A stretch of 64,000 nucleotides of DNA from Deinococcus grandis. Its GTDB lineage: Bacteria > Deinococcota > Deinococci > Deinococcales > Deinococcaceae. The stretch covers positions 3,016,267 to 3,080,266 of the forward strand of contig NZ_BCMS01000001.1 in the NCBI RefSeq assembly GCF_001485435.1, read 5' to 3'. The position numbers were made by a program, and so were the translations under genes. The notes below the pieces were generated by a model that ran no database searches, was not told the origin of the DNA, and saw nothing but the letters and a program-made list of their open reading frames with translations. Below, piece after piece: positions 50,617-61,740 of this stretch. Position 1 is the first letter of the stretch, and each line of letters begins with the position of its first letter.

Positions 50617-50628
50617 ACATATATATGT
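50617..50628. promoter_or_regulatory. AT-rich palindrome upstream of the GGDEF gene
   Basis: ACATATATATGT is a perfect 12-bp palindrome in a G+C-rich region, 56 bp before the GGDEF ATG. It could be the -10 region of that gene or the target of its ribbon-helix-helix domain. Confidence 0.4.
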
Positions 50629-50680
50629 TGCAGGATGTACGTGGCAAGCGGATATGTGGAATCCGCGTGCTGGCGCACCT

Positions 50681-50697
50681 TGAGCGCACTACGCTCA
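50681..50697. promoter_or_regulatory. inverted repeat upstream of groESL promoter
   Basis: TGAGCG-N5-CGCTCA (50681-50697). It lies 20 bp before the groES -35 box. It is not the CIRCE sequence. Confidence 0.4.
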
Positions 50698-50716
50698 GAT
50701 TGTCAGATTCTGAAGT

Positions 50717-50746
50717 TTGACATTTCTTCCAGTGCGGTCCTATTCT
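50717..50746 (+). promoter_or_regulatory. groESL promoter
   Basis: TTGACA (50717-50722) and TATTCT (50741-50746) with an 18-bp spacer. This is the closest match to a housekeeping sigma promoter in the window. It leaves a ~65-base leader with AAGGAGG before groES. Confidence 0.8.
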
Positions 50747-50819
50747 TGCGTGCGGAACGGCAAAAAGCCGGTGACCCCGGCCCCCTGCCGAGGCCCAACC
50801 CATTCAAGGAGGACACAAC

Positions 50820-51107
50820 ATGCTGAAACCCCTAGGTGACCGCGTTCTGGTTGAAATCATCGAAGAAGCCGAGCAGAAGACCGCCGGCGGCCTGTACGTC
50901 CCCGACAGCGCCAAAGAGAAGAGCCAGCGCGGCAAGGTCATCGCCGTCGGCAACGGCAAGATGCTCGACAACGGCACCCGCGTCGCGCTGGACGTCAAGG
51001 AAGGCGACACCGTGTACTTCGCCAAGTACGGCGGCACCGAAGTCAGCCTCGAAGGCAAGAACTACAGCCTCCTCAGCGAACGCGACATCCTCGCGATCGT
51101 CGAGTAA
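50820..51107 (+). CDS. groES: co-chaperonin GroES
   Basis: A 95-residue protein that caps the GroEL ring. It shows the family start MLKPLGDRVLVEIIEEAEQKTAGGLYVPDSAKEK (given as two blocks: PLGDRVLVE and the mobile loop TAGGLYVPDSA) and the dome strand GDTVYFAKYGGTEV. AAGGAGG is eight to nine bases before the ATG. groEL follows 116 bp downstream, in the usual operon order. Confidence 0.98.
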   Translation: MLKPLGDRVLVEIIEEAEQKTAGGLYVPDSAKEKSQRGKVIAVGNGKMLDNGTRVALDVKEGDTVYFAKYGGTEVSLEGKNYSLLSERDILAIVE

Positions 51108-51223
51108 AGCGCCCACCGACTGAGCACCCCTCAGTCCGCCGCGCGGACAGCTCCCCTCACAGGGGAGCCGACCCCCTACCCCCACTCTGAGCGCACCGCC
51201 GCTCACTGCAAAGGAGCACCATC

Positions 51224-52858
<1,635 letters not shown>

Positions 52859-52884
52859 GAGCAACAACTCCTGCGCTGACTGGT

Positions 52885-52922
52885 CAAGAAAGACGAGGGG
52901 CCGCCCCCGAGTCTGAGGCCAC
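52885..52922. repeat. 38-bp dispersed repeat, copy 2 (after groEL)
   Basis: Matches 47547-47584 at 36 of 38 positions, in the same orientation. It begins 27 bases after the groEL stop and lies before the terminator. Confidence 0.75.
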
Positions 52923-52949
52923 CAGAAACGCAGAAGGCTGAAACGGGGG

Positions 52950-52974
52950 AAGCCGGGGCATGATGCTCCGGCTT
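52950..52974 (+). terminator. groESL terminator
   Basis: AAGCCGG (52950-52956) and CCGGCTT (52968-52974), with GCAT/ATGC pairing inside, followed by the T-rich tail TCTTCT. Confidence 0.75.
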
Positions 52975-53040
52975 TCTTCTATGGGATGCAGCCAAACGTC
53001 TTTGACCGTGCCTGGGGACGAAAGCCTGCAGCAGGCTCTT

Positions 53041-53046
53041 TACGGT
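53041..53046 (+). promoter_or_regulatory. -10 box of a leaderless promoter
   Basis: TACGGT is followed by six bases and the ATG at 53053. Confidence 0.45.
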
Positions 53047-53052
53047 GGGGGC

Positions 53053-53724
53053 ATGGGATTCATCGTGCTGCTCCCGGTACTTTTCCTGCTGGTCATCGGT
53101 GTTGGGGTGCTGGTGGCCCTGGCGACAGCGGCGCATGTCCGGAAACGAAATCCGGTGTATACGGGCGCGTGGGTGGGGGCGGGGGTGGTGTCCACTCTGG
53201 CGCTGGCGTTTTCCCTGGTCATGTTGTTCTCCGGTGGGGCGGGCAGCGACGCTGACGGGGGGGCACTGGATTTCTACAAGACGCCTCTGGGCGGAGGTTT
53301 CTATCTGGCGAGCGTCGATTCTGATCTGGAGTTGCCACTAGGACTTGAGCACCGGGATGGGGATGAGAGGTTGCCCCGGAACGGGAGCATGACCGTGACG
53401 GGGCTGGCTTGCGTTGAGGGTCAGACGTTCCTACAGTTCAAGGACGGGGAAAGGTTCGGGCGTGTTGATGTGCCGGGGCGTCGGCTGGAAGTGCTGACGG
53501 CAGCGAGTCTGCCCGTCGCGGCGGAGGGGCAGGGCTTCTGGCTGAACAAGGCCGCCTTCAGGGCCACGTCATGCGCGGATGTGAGGGCGTCTGCGGTTGA
53601 TCAGGTGCGCAATGCGCTGCTGTTGCTCGTGGGGCCGCTGGTCAGCCTGGGGTGCCTGATCTGGTTGTGGGTGTGGGGGCGGCGATTACCGAATGCGCCG
53701 GTGCAGAAGGAAGCCGGCTGGTGA
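53053..53724 (+). CDS. hypothetical membrane protein
   Basis: A 223-residue protein of unknown function. It has hydrophobic segments at about 2-25 and 43-60 and near the C-terminus (about 190-212, LLLLVGPLVSLGCLIWLWVWG). An extracytoplasmic or soluble domain of ~125 residues lies between the second and third (FYKTPLGGGFYLASVDSDL through FRATSCADVR). Its two cysteines (TGLACVEG and TSCADV) could pair. The start is placed by the leaderless -10 box; longer upstream readings cross the groESL terminator. The region is somewhat less G+C rich than neighbours. Confidence 0.65.
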   Translation: MGFIVLLPVLFLLVIGVGVLVALATAAHVRKRNPVYTGAWVGAGVVSTLALAFSLVMLFSGGAGSDADGGALDFYKTPLGGGFYLASVDSDLELPLGLEHRDGDERLPRNGSMTVTGLACVEGQTFLQFKDGERFGRVDVPGRRLEVLTAASLPVAAEGQGFWLNKAAFRATSCADVRASAVDQVRNALLLLVGPLVSLGCLIWLWVWGRRLPNAPVQKEAGW

Positions 53725-53780
53725 ACAAGGCAAACCCAGATTTATCCTCCAAACTGATTTACTTTTTCAACCATTCGCGC

Positions 53781-53786
53781 TAGCCT
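53781..53786 (+). promoter_or_regulatory. -10 box of a leaderless promoter
   Basis: TAGCCT is followed by six bases and the ATG at 53793. Confidence 0.5.
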
Positions 53787-53792
53787 GTGGGG

Positions 53793-54809
53793 ATGAAGAA
53801 GATCGGCTTTCTCTCGTTCGGGCATTGGAATCCGTCCCCGCAGTCCGGCACGCGCTCGGCAGCGGATGTGCTGCACCAGACCATCGATCTGGCGGTCGCC
53901 GCCGAGCAGCTGGGCGCGGACGGCGCGTACGTGCGGGTGCATCACTTCGCGCAGCAGCTGGGCTCGCCGTTCCCGCTGCTGGCCGCGATGGGCGCCAAGA
54001 CCAACCGCATCGAGCTGGGCACGGGCGTGATCGACATGCGCTACGAGAACCCGCTGTACATGGCCGAGGACGCCGGTTCCGCCGACCTGATCTCCGGTGG
54101 GCGCCTGCAGCTGGGCATCAGCCGGGGCTCGCCGGAACAGGTGATCGACGGGTGGCGGCACTTCGGGTACGCGCCCGCCCCCGGCGAGACCGAAGCGGAC
54201 ATGGCGCGGCGGCACGCCGAGGTGTTCCTCGACGTGATCGAAGGCAAAGGCTTCGCGCAACCCAACCCCCGCCCGATGTTCCCCAACCCGCCCGGTCTGC
54301 TGCGCCTGGAGCCGTACTCGGCGGGCCTGCGCGACCGCATCTGGTGGGGGGCCGCGTCGAACGCCACCGCCGAATGGGCGGCAAAGATGGGCATGAGCCT
54401 CCAGAGTTCCACCCTGAAAGTCGACGAGAACGGGAAACCCTTCCACGTACAGCAGGCCGAGCAGATCCGCGCGTACCGCGCCGCGTGGAAGGACGCCGGG
54501 CACACCCGCGAGGGGCGCGTATCCGTCAGCCGCAGCATCTTCGCGCTGGTGAACGACCAGGACCGCATGTACTTCGGGCGGCAGGGTGGGCAGGATCAGT
54601 TCGGCGTGATCGACCAGTACCGCGCGGTGTTCGGCCGCAGTTACGCCGACGAACCGGACCGCCTGATCGAGCAGCTGCGGCAAGACGAGGCCATCGCGGA
54701 AGCCGACACCCTCCTGCTGACGGTCCCGAACCAGCTGGGCGTGGATTACAACGCGCACCTGATCGAGAGCATCCTCACGCACGTCGCGCCGGGCCTGGGC
54801 TGGCGCTGA
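53793..54809 (+). CDS. LLM-class flavin-dependent oxidoreductase (luciferase-like)
   Basis: A 338-residue TIM-barrel oxidoreductase of the bacterial luciferase-like monooxygenase class. It shows KIGFLSFGHWNPS at the first strand, AEQLGADGAYVRVHHFAQQLGSPFPLLAAMG (split: substrate/flavin helix and VRVHHF), NRIELGTGVIDMRYENPLYMAEDAGSADLISGGRLQLGISRGSP (central flavin-binding strands) and a C-terminal helix with DRLIEQLRQDEAIAEAD. It probably uses FMN or F420; the substrate is unknown. The ATG at 53793 fits the family start and the -10 box; GTG two codons upstream is the alternative. Confidence 0.88.
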   Translation: MKKIGFLSFGHWNPSPQSGTRSAADVLHQTIDLAVAAEQLGADGAYVRVHHFAQQLGSPFPLLAAMGAKTNRIELGTGVIDMRYENPLYMAEDAGSADLISGGRLQLGISRGSPEQVIDGWRHFGYAPAPGETEADMARRHAEVFLDVIEGKGFAQPNPRPMFPNPPGLLRLEPYSAGLRDRIWWGAASNATAEWAAKMGMSLQSSTLKVDENGKPFHVQQAEQIRAYRAAWKDAGHTREGRVSVSRSIFALVNDQDRMYFGRQGGQDQFGVIDQYRAVFGRSYADEPDRLIEQLRQDEAIAEADTLLLTVPNQLGVDYNAHLIESILTHVAPGLGWR

Positions 54810-54848
54810 GTCCCCGCAAGGTGTGACGCGGCGGCCCGGCGCGGACGG

Positions 54849-54854
54849 TAGCGT
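54849..54854 (+). promoter_or_regulatory. -10 box of a leaderless promoter
   Basis: TAGCGT is followed by seven bases and the ATG at 54862. Confidence 0.5.
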
Positions 54855-54861
54855 GGCCCGC

Positions 54862-55437
54862 ATGCCCCTCCTGCTGATCGTGTCCGGCATGCCCGCCTCC
54901 GGAAAATCCACGCTGGGCGCGCGCCTGGCCGCCGCGCTGAACCTGCCGTTCGTGACGAAGGACGAGTACAAGGCCCTGCTGCTGGCCCGCCTGCCGGACC
55001 TGACACGGGACGTCTCCGGCCCCCTCAGCTTCGACGTGATGTGGCACGTCGCGGGCGTCACCCTCGCTGGAGGCATGGACACCGTGCTGGAATCGCACTT
55101 CTACCACGGGGTCAGCGAGACGCACATCCTCACGCTTGCCAAGACCCACGGGGCGAGGGTCGCGCAGGTGTTCTGCCACGCGCCTGTGGACGTCCTCCAG
55201 GCGCGGCACGACGCGCGGGTGGCGTCGGGACGCCGGCCCGGGATCGACCTCCCCATGAACTACGCCACCCTGCCCGTCCACTGCTGCTGGACGCCACTTG
55301 ACCTCGGCGACACCCCCCTCCTGACCGTCGACACCACCCAGCACGACGCACTGCCCGGCATCCTGACGTGGGTGCACACCCAAAGAAAAAGCAGCCCACT
55401 GAAGGGCCGCTCTGAAGGTGCAGACACACTGGGTTGA
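54862..55437 (+). CDS. P-loop ATPase/kinase (AAA_33-type)
   Basis: A 191-residue protein starting MPLLLIVSGMPASGKSTLG, whose GMPASGKST is a Walker A loop at residues 9-17. The TKDEYKALLL stretch, an Asp-bearing MDTVLESHFYHG strand, and QVFCHAPVDVLQARHDARVASGRRPG (lid-like arginines) fit small-molecule kinases related to chloramphenicol phosphotransferase and zeta-type kinases. There is no antitoxin-like gene beside it, so a stand-alone kinase is more likely than a toxin. The shorter start is chosen because the P-loop must be N-terminal and a -10 box lies seven bases upstream. Confidence 0.82.
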   Translation: MPLLLIVSGMPASGKSTLGARLAAALNLPFVTKDEYKALLLARLPDLTRDVSGPLSFDVMWHVAGVTLAGGMDTVLESHFYHGVSETHILTLAKTHGARVAQVFCHAPVDVLQARHDARVASGRRPGIDLPMNYATLPVHCCWTPLDLGDTPLLTVDTTQHDALPGILTWVHTQRKSSPLKGRSEGADTLG

Positions 55438-55734
55438 CCAGCACATCCTGCTCGCGCGTCCGTTTTTTGTAAATCCCAGAGGTGGACGCCTCCCTCAAGT
55501 GCAGTGATGCCTCTCCAGTGCCGGGGCGCGAAAACTCGCGCAGAGTCCGAAATGGACATTCGCTCGTGAGAACCAGCGGGATGGGCACGGCACGACCTCG
55601 TCAGGTCAGAAATGCAAGTATGACAGGCATTTCGGAATCTGTCAACTGCTCCGGCCGGGTTCTGCTTTCAACGGAGTGCTTCTGCGGGGAGCTGGCGTTG
55701 GAATGTGAGCGCCTGGGGCGGGCTGAGGGACTCC
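55438..55734. other. intergenic region with no recognised gene
   Basis: About 300 bp after the kinase gene. I see a T-rich tract (TTTTTT near 55464), which may end its transcript, and short palindromes, but no convincing ORF, RNA or promoter. Confidence 0.5.
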
Positions 55735-56288
<554 letters not shown>

Positions 56289-56316
56289 GGCAGCCCGCCA
56301 CCAGGCGCCCACGACG

Positions 56317-57513
56317 TCACCCCCGCCGCCCCTCGACCCAGTAGACGATCAGCCCGGCGAGGATGCCCCAGAAGGGCGCGCCGATGCCGAGTGGGGTGAT
56401 GCCGCTCAGGGCGACGAGGAGGACGACGGGCGCGGCGAGGCTGCCTGCTGCGGCGCCCTGGAAGGCGGCCTGGAGGCTGCTGCCCATGGCGGCGAGCAGG
56501 GCGAGTCCGGCGAGTGCGGCGATGGCCTGGGTGGGGAGGATGCCGAGGAGGTGGAGGACGGTGCCGGCGAAGAGGGCGACGATCATGTTGAACACGCCGG
56601 CCCAGATGGCGGCGGTGTAGCGTTTGCGGGGGTCGGGGTGCGCTTCGGGGCCGGTGACGATGTTGGCGAGGAGGGCTCCGAGGGTGAGGTTGTGGCATCC
56701 GGCGAACGCGGCGGCGGTGCTGGCGAGGCCGCAGGCGCGGAGGATCGGGCCGGGGGCGGGTTCGTACCCGCTGGTTTTGAGGACGCCGAAGCCGGGGACG
56801 AACTGGCCGGTGAAGGCGAGGAGGGTGAGTGGCAGGGCGAGGTTGAGGGTGGCGTGCAGGCTGAATTGCGGGAGCACGAACTCCGGGCGGGTGAGGGCCA
56901 GCGCGACGGGCTGCGGATGCCAGAGGTTCAGGACGCCGCTGGCGACCACGCCGGTCAGGAGGACGCCCGCGACTGCCCAGCGCGGCGCGACGAGCCGCAG
57001 CGCGAAGTACGCGACGATCATCACGCCGACCAGTGCGGGGGCGGTGCCGAACGCCTGGAGTGCCCGGAACCCGAAAGGGAGGAGGATCGCGGCGTTCAGC
57101 GCGGCCGCCAGGGGGGCGGGGATGCGCTGGAGCGCCCGCGTGAGCGGCGGGAACAGCCCCAGGCCCAGCACCAGCAGGCCCGACGTGAGGAACGCCCCGA
57201 CCGCCTCCGGGAAGGGGATGCCCGGCAGGGCCGTGACGAGCAGCGCGATGCCCGGCGTGCTCCACGTGACCAGGATGGGCATGCGGGTGCGCAGGCTCAG
57301 GATGATGCCGGTCAGGCCCGCCAGCAGCGCGTGCGCCCACAGCCACGACATCGCCTGACCGTCGCTGAGGTGCGCGGCCTGCGCCACCGAGTAGATCAGC
57401 ACGTTCGGGCCCGCCCAGCCGATCAGCATGGTGATCAGCCCGGCCAGCACCGCGCTGGGGTGCGAATCCCGCCAGAACGAGGGTGGGGTGCTGGCGGCAG
57501 GGAGCGTGGTCAT
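56317..57513 (-). CDS. BenE-family benzoate/H+ symporter-like transporter
   Basis: A 398-residue inner-membrane protein with about twelve hydrophobic segments. The family blocks are FWRDSHPSAVLAGLITMLIGWAGP, TWSTPGIALLVTALPG (the conserved STPG substrate region), AFGTAPALVGVMIVAYFALR and ASTAAAFAGCHNLTLGALLANI. BenE proteins take up benzoate with protons, but no benzoate-degradation gene is nearby, so the substrate may differ. It is divergent from a MocR-type regulator across 98 bp; the pair may form a regulator-transporter unit. Confidence 0.9.
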   Translation of the reverse strand: MTTLPAASTPPSFWRDSHPSAVLAGLITMLIGWAGPNVLIYSVAQAAHLSDGQAMSWLWAHALLAGLTGIILSLRTRMPILVTWSTPGIALLVTALPGIPFPEAVGAFLTSGLLVLGLGLFPPLTRALQRIPAPLAAALNAAILLPFGFRALQAFGTAPALVGVMIVAYFALRLVAPRWAVAGVLLTGVVASGVLNLWHPQPVALALTRPEFVLPQFSLHATLNLALPLTLLAFTGQFVPGFGVLKTSGYEPAPGPILRACGLASTAAAFAGCHNLTLGALLANIVTGPEAHPDPRKRYTAAIWAGVFNMIVALFAGTVLHLLGILPTQAIAALAGLALLAAMGSSLQAAFQGAAAGSLAAPVVLLVALSGITPLGIGAPFWGILAGLIVYWVEGRRG

Positions 57514-57567
57514 GCCCCCGAGTGTGCGCCCGAATGGCCCCCTGACGGCAGAGGCAATGGCCCGCGC

Positions 57568-57598
57568 ATTGGCCTGCTCATCCAGACAGATTGGCCTG
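57568..57598. promoter_or_regulatory. direct repeats between the BenE and MocR-type genes
   Basis: ATTGGCCTG occurs at 57568-57576 and again at 57590-57598, 22 bp apart in the same orientation. MocR/GabR-type regulators are known to bind direct repeats with about two helical turns spacing, so this is a plausible operator. Confidence 0.5.
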
Positions 57599-57604
57599 TA
57601 CGCT
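57599..57604 (+). promoter_or_regulatory. -10 box of a leaderless promoter
   Basis: TACGCT is followed by seven bases and the ATG at 57612. It directly adjoins the second direct repeat. Confidence 0.55.
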
Positions 57605-57611
57605 GAAGCGC

Positions 57612-59039
57612 ATGCCCACGCCGCCCAGCCCCACCGACGCGCCCCACTGGGCCGCCCTGCTGCGCGGCTGGCGCGACCACCCCGGCCCCCTCCACACCCG
57701 CCTGCACACCCACCTGCAGCACGCCATCGACCGGGGCGAACTCACCCCCGGACAACGCCTCCCAGCCGAACGCGCCCTCGCCGCGCTGCTCGGCGTCAGC
57801 CGCGCCACCACCGTCACCGCCCTCGACGACCTCACCGCCAGCGGCTACCTCACCCGGCACGTCGGCCGCGGCACGCACGTCGCCCCCACCGCCCCCCGCG
57901 CCCAACCCCTCCTGACGCTCCGTACCCCCGTCGGCGCGGCCCACCCCAGCGAGATCGACCTCACCATCGCCGTCCCCATCCTCACCGACCAGCAACGCAC
58001 CCGCCTGCGCGAGGCCGCCGCGCACGCCCAGTACGACAGCCCCTACCACCCCCACGGCCTCCCCGACCTGCGCGACCTCATCGCCCAGCAGTACGCACGC
58101 GCCGGACTCCCCACCACCCCCGACCAGATCCTCATCACCAGCGGCGCCCAGCAGGCCATCGCCCTCACCGCCCACACCCTCCTCAGACGCGGCGACACCG
58201 CCCTCCTCGAAACCCCCACCTACTTCGGCGCCATCGACGTCATGCGCGCCGCCGGCGCCCACCTCACCGGCACCCCCGTCGGCGCCCAGCACCTCGACCC
58301 CCACCACTTCGCCCACCAGAGCCGCACCCACCACCCCCGCCTCGCGTTCCTCACCCCCACCCACCACAACCCCACCGGCACCACCCTCCCCCACCCCGCC
58401 CGGCAGCACCTCGCCGCGCACCTCCACGACACAGGGCTCCCCACCCTCGAAGACGACACCCTCCTCGACCTCCCCTTCACCGACACCCCCCCACCCCCCC
58501 GCCTCAGCACCCTCGCCCCCCACGCCCCCATCCTCAACGTCGGCTCCCTCAGCAAGCTCTACTGGGCGGGCCTGCGCATCGGCTGGCTCCGCCTCCCCCC
58601 CACCCTCGCCCCCACCCTGAAACAGGCCAAGACCCTCACCGACTTCGGCAGCAGCCAACCCGCCCAGCACCTCGCCCTCCACCTCCTCACCGACCTCCCC
58701 ACCCTCATCAGTGAGCGCCGCGCCGCCATCACCCCCGCCCGCGACCACCTCGCCCACCTCCTGCGCACCCACCTCCCCGACTGGACGTTCACCACCCCAC
58801 CCGGCGGACAATTCCTCTGGATTCAACTCCCCACCCCCACCGCCAGCGCCTACACCCACCACGCCCACCGCCACGGCCTGCGCCTCTACCCCGGCGCCAG
58901 CATGGGCGTCACCCCCCTCCCCGACCAGTACCTGCGCATCCCCTTCACCCTGCACCCCGACCACATTCCCGAAGCAGTCAACCGGCTGACGCGGGCGTGG
59001 GCGGAGTTCACGAGCCGGGGGAGTGAGCGGCTGGCGTGA
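57612..59039 (+). CDS. MocR-family regulator (GntR helix-turn-helix plus aminotransferase domain)
   Basis: A 475-residue protein. The GntR-type winged helix (about 20-90) includes LHTHLQHAIDRGELTPGQRLPAERALAALLGVSRATTVTALDDL, here cited by its blocks LTPGQRLPAERALAALLGVS and ASGYLTRHVGRGTHV. The rest is a fold-type-I PLP domain with ILITSGAQQAIALTAHTLLR, FLTPTHHNPTGTTLPHPAR and the PLP lysine in NVGSLSKLYWAGLRIGWLR (SLSK). Such proteins regulate genes for vitamin B6, amino acids or transport. It is divergent from the BenE-like gene and likely controls it. Confidence 0.92.
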   Translation: MPTPPSPTDAPHWAALLRGWRDHPGPLHTRLHTHLQHAIDRGELTPGQRLPAERALAALLGVSRATTVTALDDLTASGYLTRHVGRGTHVAPTAPRAQPLLTLRTPVGAAHPSEIDLTIAVPILTDQQRTRLREAAAHAQYDSPYHPHGLPDLRDLIAQQYARAGLPTTPDQILITSGAQQAIALTAHTLLRRGDTALLETPTYFGAIDVMRAAGAHLTGTPVGAQHLDPHHFAHQSRTHHPRLAFLTPTHHNPTGTTLPHPARQHLAAHLHDTGLPTLEDDTLLDLPFTDTPPPPRLSTLAPHAPILNVGSLSKLYWAGLRIGWLRLPPTLAPTLKQAKTLTDFGSSQPAQHLALHLLTDLPTLISERRAAITPARDHLAHLLRTHLPDWTFTTPPGGQFLWIQLPTPTASAYTHHAHRHGLRLYPGASMGVTPLPDQYLRIPFTLHPDHIPEAVNRLTRAWAEFTSRGSERLA

Positions 59040-59043
59040 ACTG

Positions 59044-59575
59044 GGTTGGAAGGGTTGCGCCTGGCGGCGGGCCTCCCCACCCCCCAGCCCCCTACCCCAG
59101 AGGGGCAGGGGGAGCAACGTTGCACTGGGCAGGTATTTCGCTGAGTTGGTCGGTGGGTGACTGGCGGGTTCGGCCACGGATGGGGTTGCAGACCTCCGGT
59201 GTCGCGGCGGGCGCCCCGCGCGCTGCGCGCACGACGGGCTCGGTTGCCACGACGCCGGGCGGGCCAGCCAACTTGGTGCGAGCAGCAAGGTTCTACTTTT
59301 CGGGCTTCTGCCAAAGCGATCTTTTGAAAGTCGATCAGCGGATCGCTTCATGTTGCCCTGCCAGCCACCGCAGACTGCCACCGGCCGTCGTGCGCGAAGC
59401 GCGCGGGCCTACGAGGGGGCGGAGGATGGCGTCGAAGCCGGACGCGTCACCGCCCACAGCAACTCCGCTGCACGAGTAGAACCTCTTGCCCAGTGCCAAC
59501 GTAAGCCCCCCCTGCCCCTCTGGGGTAGGGGGCTGGGGGGTGGGGCAGCCCGCCGCAGGCGCATCCCTTCCAACC
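59044..59575. repeat. copy C of the terminal-inverted-repeat element
   Basis: The best-preserved copy. The terminal inverted repeats span 59044-59131 and 59487-59575; they begin GGTTGGAAGGG and share nearly every base over ~88 positions. It lies between the 3' ends of the MocR-type gene (+) and a secreted-protein gene (-). The interior resembles copy A in the same orientation. No ORF of its own has recognisable features. Confidence 0.88.
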
Positions 59576-59580
59576 ACAGA

Positions 59581-59608
59581 AAAACCCCCCTCCAGCTTGG
59601 AAGGGGGC
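59581..59608 (-). terminator. rho-independent terminator of the secreted-protein gene
   Basis: On the minus strand CCCCCTTCCA and TGGAGGGGG pair with one bulge around a 3-nt loop, followed by GTTTTT. This is the clearest intrinsic terminator in the window. Confidence 0.8.
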
Positions 59609-59611
59609 GCG

Positions 59612-59677
59612 GACGTTACTTGTTGCCCTGGGTTTTCTTGTACTGACGTTACTTGTTGCCCTGGGTTTTCTTGTACT
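59612..59677. repeat. perfect 33-bp tandem duplication across a stop codon
   Basis: The 33 bases at 59612-59644 (starting GACGTTACTTGTTGCC) are repeated exactly at 59645-59677. The unit holds the last codons and the stop of the secreted-protein gene, so the downstream copy is an untranslated duplicate of QYKKTQGNK-stop. Confidence 0.95.
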
Positions 59678-60152
59678 GGCCGGGGGGCATACCGCCGGGT
59701 TTTTTCTGCAGGCCGGGGGCTTTGGCCCAGGCGGCTTGTCGGCCCATGACGTTGACGAGGGGTTGGCGGGTGCCGTCTTTGGCTTTGACGATGATGCTCT
59801 GGGCGCTGAGGGGTTGGGCGGTGCTGATGGGTTGCGCGAGGGGGTAGATCTCTTTGGCGTAGGTGGTGGTGCCGGGGACCTGGGTCATGACCTGGACCTG
59901 GGTGAGGCGGGTGGTGGGGTAGGCGGGGTTGACGACGATGCCGCCGCTGGTGCCGAGGGTGGCGGCCTGCTGGTTGGTGGGGGTGAGGAAGGTGACGCGG
60001 ACGCCCTGGTTCAGGAGGTTGATGACGTTGGCGGTGGTCTGGATGACGCTGGGGTACTGGAGGCTGGCGTTGATGTTGACGCTGAGGGTCTGGGCGCTGG
60101 CGGTGCTGGCGAGGGTGGCCGCGAGGGCGGTGGTCAGGATGGCTCTGTGCAT
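59649..60152 (-). CDS. secreted protein of unknown function
   Basis: A 167-residue protein with a clear signal peptide (MHRAILTTALAATLASTASAQ). The mature part is rich in Thr, Gln, Val and Asn with beta-strand-like stretches (TLSVNINASLQYPSVIQTT, TRLTQVQVMTQVPGTTTYA) and ends in a basic, Pro/Gly/Lys-rich tail (LQKKPGGMPPGQYKKTQGNK). No cysteines remain in the mature part. GGAGG precedes the ATG. The 3' end has been duplicated by a 33-bp tandem repeat. No family is recognised. Confidence 0.7.
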   Translation of the reverse strand: MHRAILTTALAATLASTASAQTLSVNINASLQYPSVIQTTANVINLLNQGVRVTFLTPTNQQAATLGTSGGIVVNPAYPTTRLTQVQVMTQVPGTTTYAKEIYPLAQPISTAQPLSAQSIIVKAKDGTRQPLVNVMGRQAAWAKAPGLQKKPGGMPPGQYKKTQGNK

Positions 60153-60300
60153 GGTGGTCCTCCGTGCTCCGCGTGGGAACGTAATGGGTTCACCTTGCCG
60201 GTTGATTCTGATGTGGGGCTGAAGGGGGGGTTGAGGTTGGGTTGTGGAAACGGCCCTGTCGCCGTGGGGGGCGAGGGGGCCGTTTGGGGACGGTGGGTGG

Positions 60301-61533
<1,233 letters not shown>

Positions 61534-61540
61534 GCCCGTC

Positions 61541-61546
61541 AGTGTA
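61541..61546 (-). promoter_or_regulatory. -10 box of the leaderless apgM promoter
   Basis: TACACT on the minus strand, seven bases before the ATG at 61533. Confidence 0.55.
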
Positions 61547-61692
61547 CGCCGGACACGAACTGCGGCACGTCAGGGCATATGGGCAGGTGCGGTGGTCGCC
61601 AGGATGCCGCCGAGGCTGGATTGTCCGTGCTGGACAGAGCGCAGCGCAGCATGTTCTAACGGGCTTGAACCGGGTGCAACCTCCAACAGGAG

Positions 61693-61725
61693 GCGGGCCG
61701 CATCCCGGTGAAGGGAGCGGCCCGC
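61693..61725 (-). terminator. terminator hairpin after terC
   Basis: GCGGGCCGC (61693-61701) and GCGGCCCGC (61717-61725) form a 9-bp perfect stem with a 15-nt loop. The following sequence has few T residues. Confidence 0.6.
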
Positions 61726-61740
61726 GCAGGAGGGTCGGGA

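Noticed and set aside
50681..50697. CIRCE element controlling groESL
   Set aside because: The inverted repeat TGAGCG-N5-CGCTCA does not match the CIRCE consensus (TTAGCACTC-N9-GAGTGCTAA).
54862..55437. Zeta-type toxin of a toxin-antitoxin pair
   Set aside because: The P-loop resembles zeta kinases, but no small antitoxin gene is adjacent and the gene has its own leaderless promoter.
57514..59381. Minus-strand open frame opposite the MocR-type gene and repeat element C
   Set aside because: Gly/Val/Glu-rich shadow of a G+C-rich gene, running into non-coding repeat sequence.
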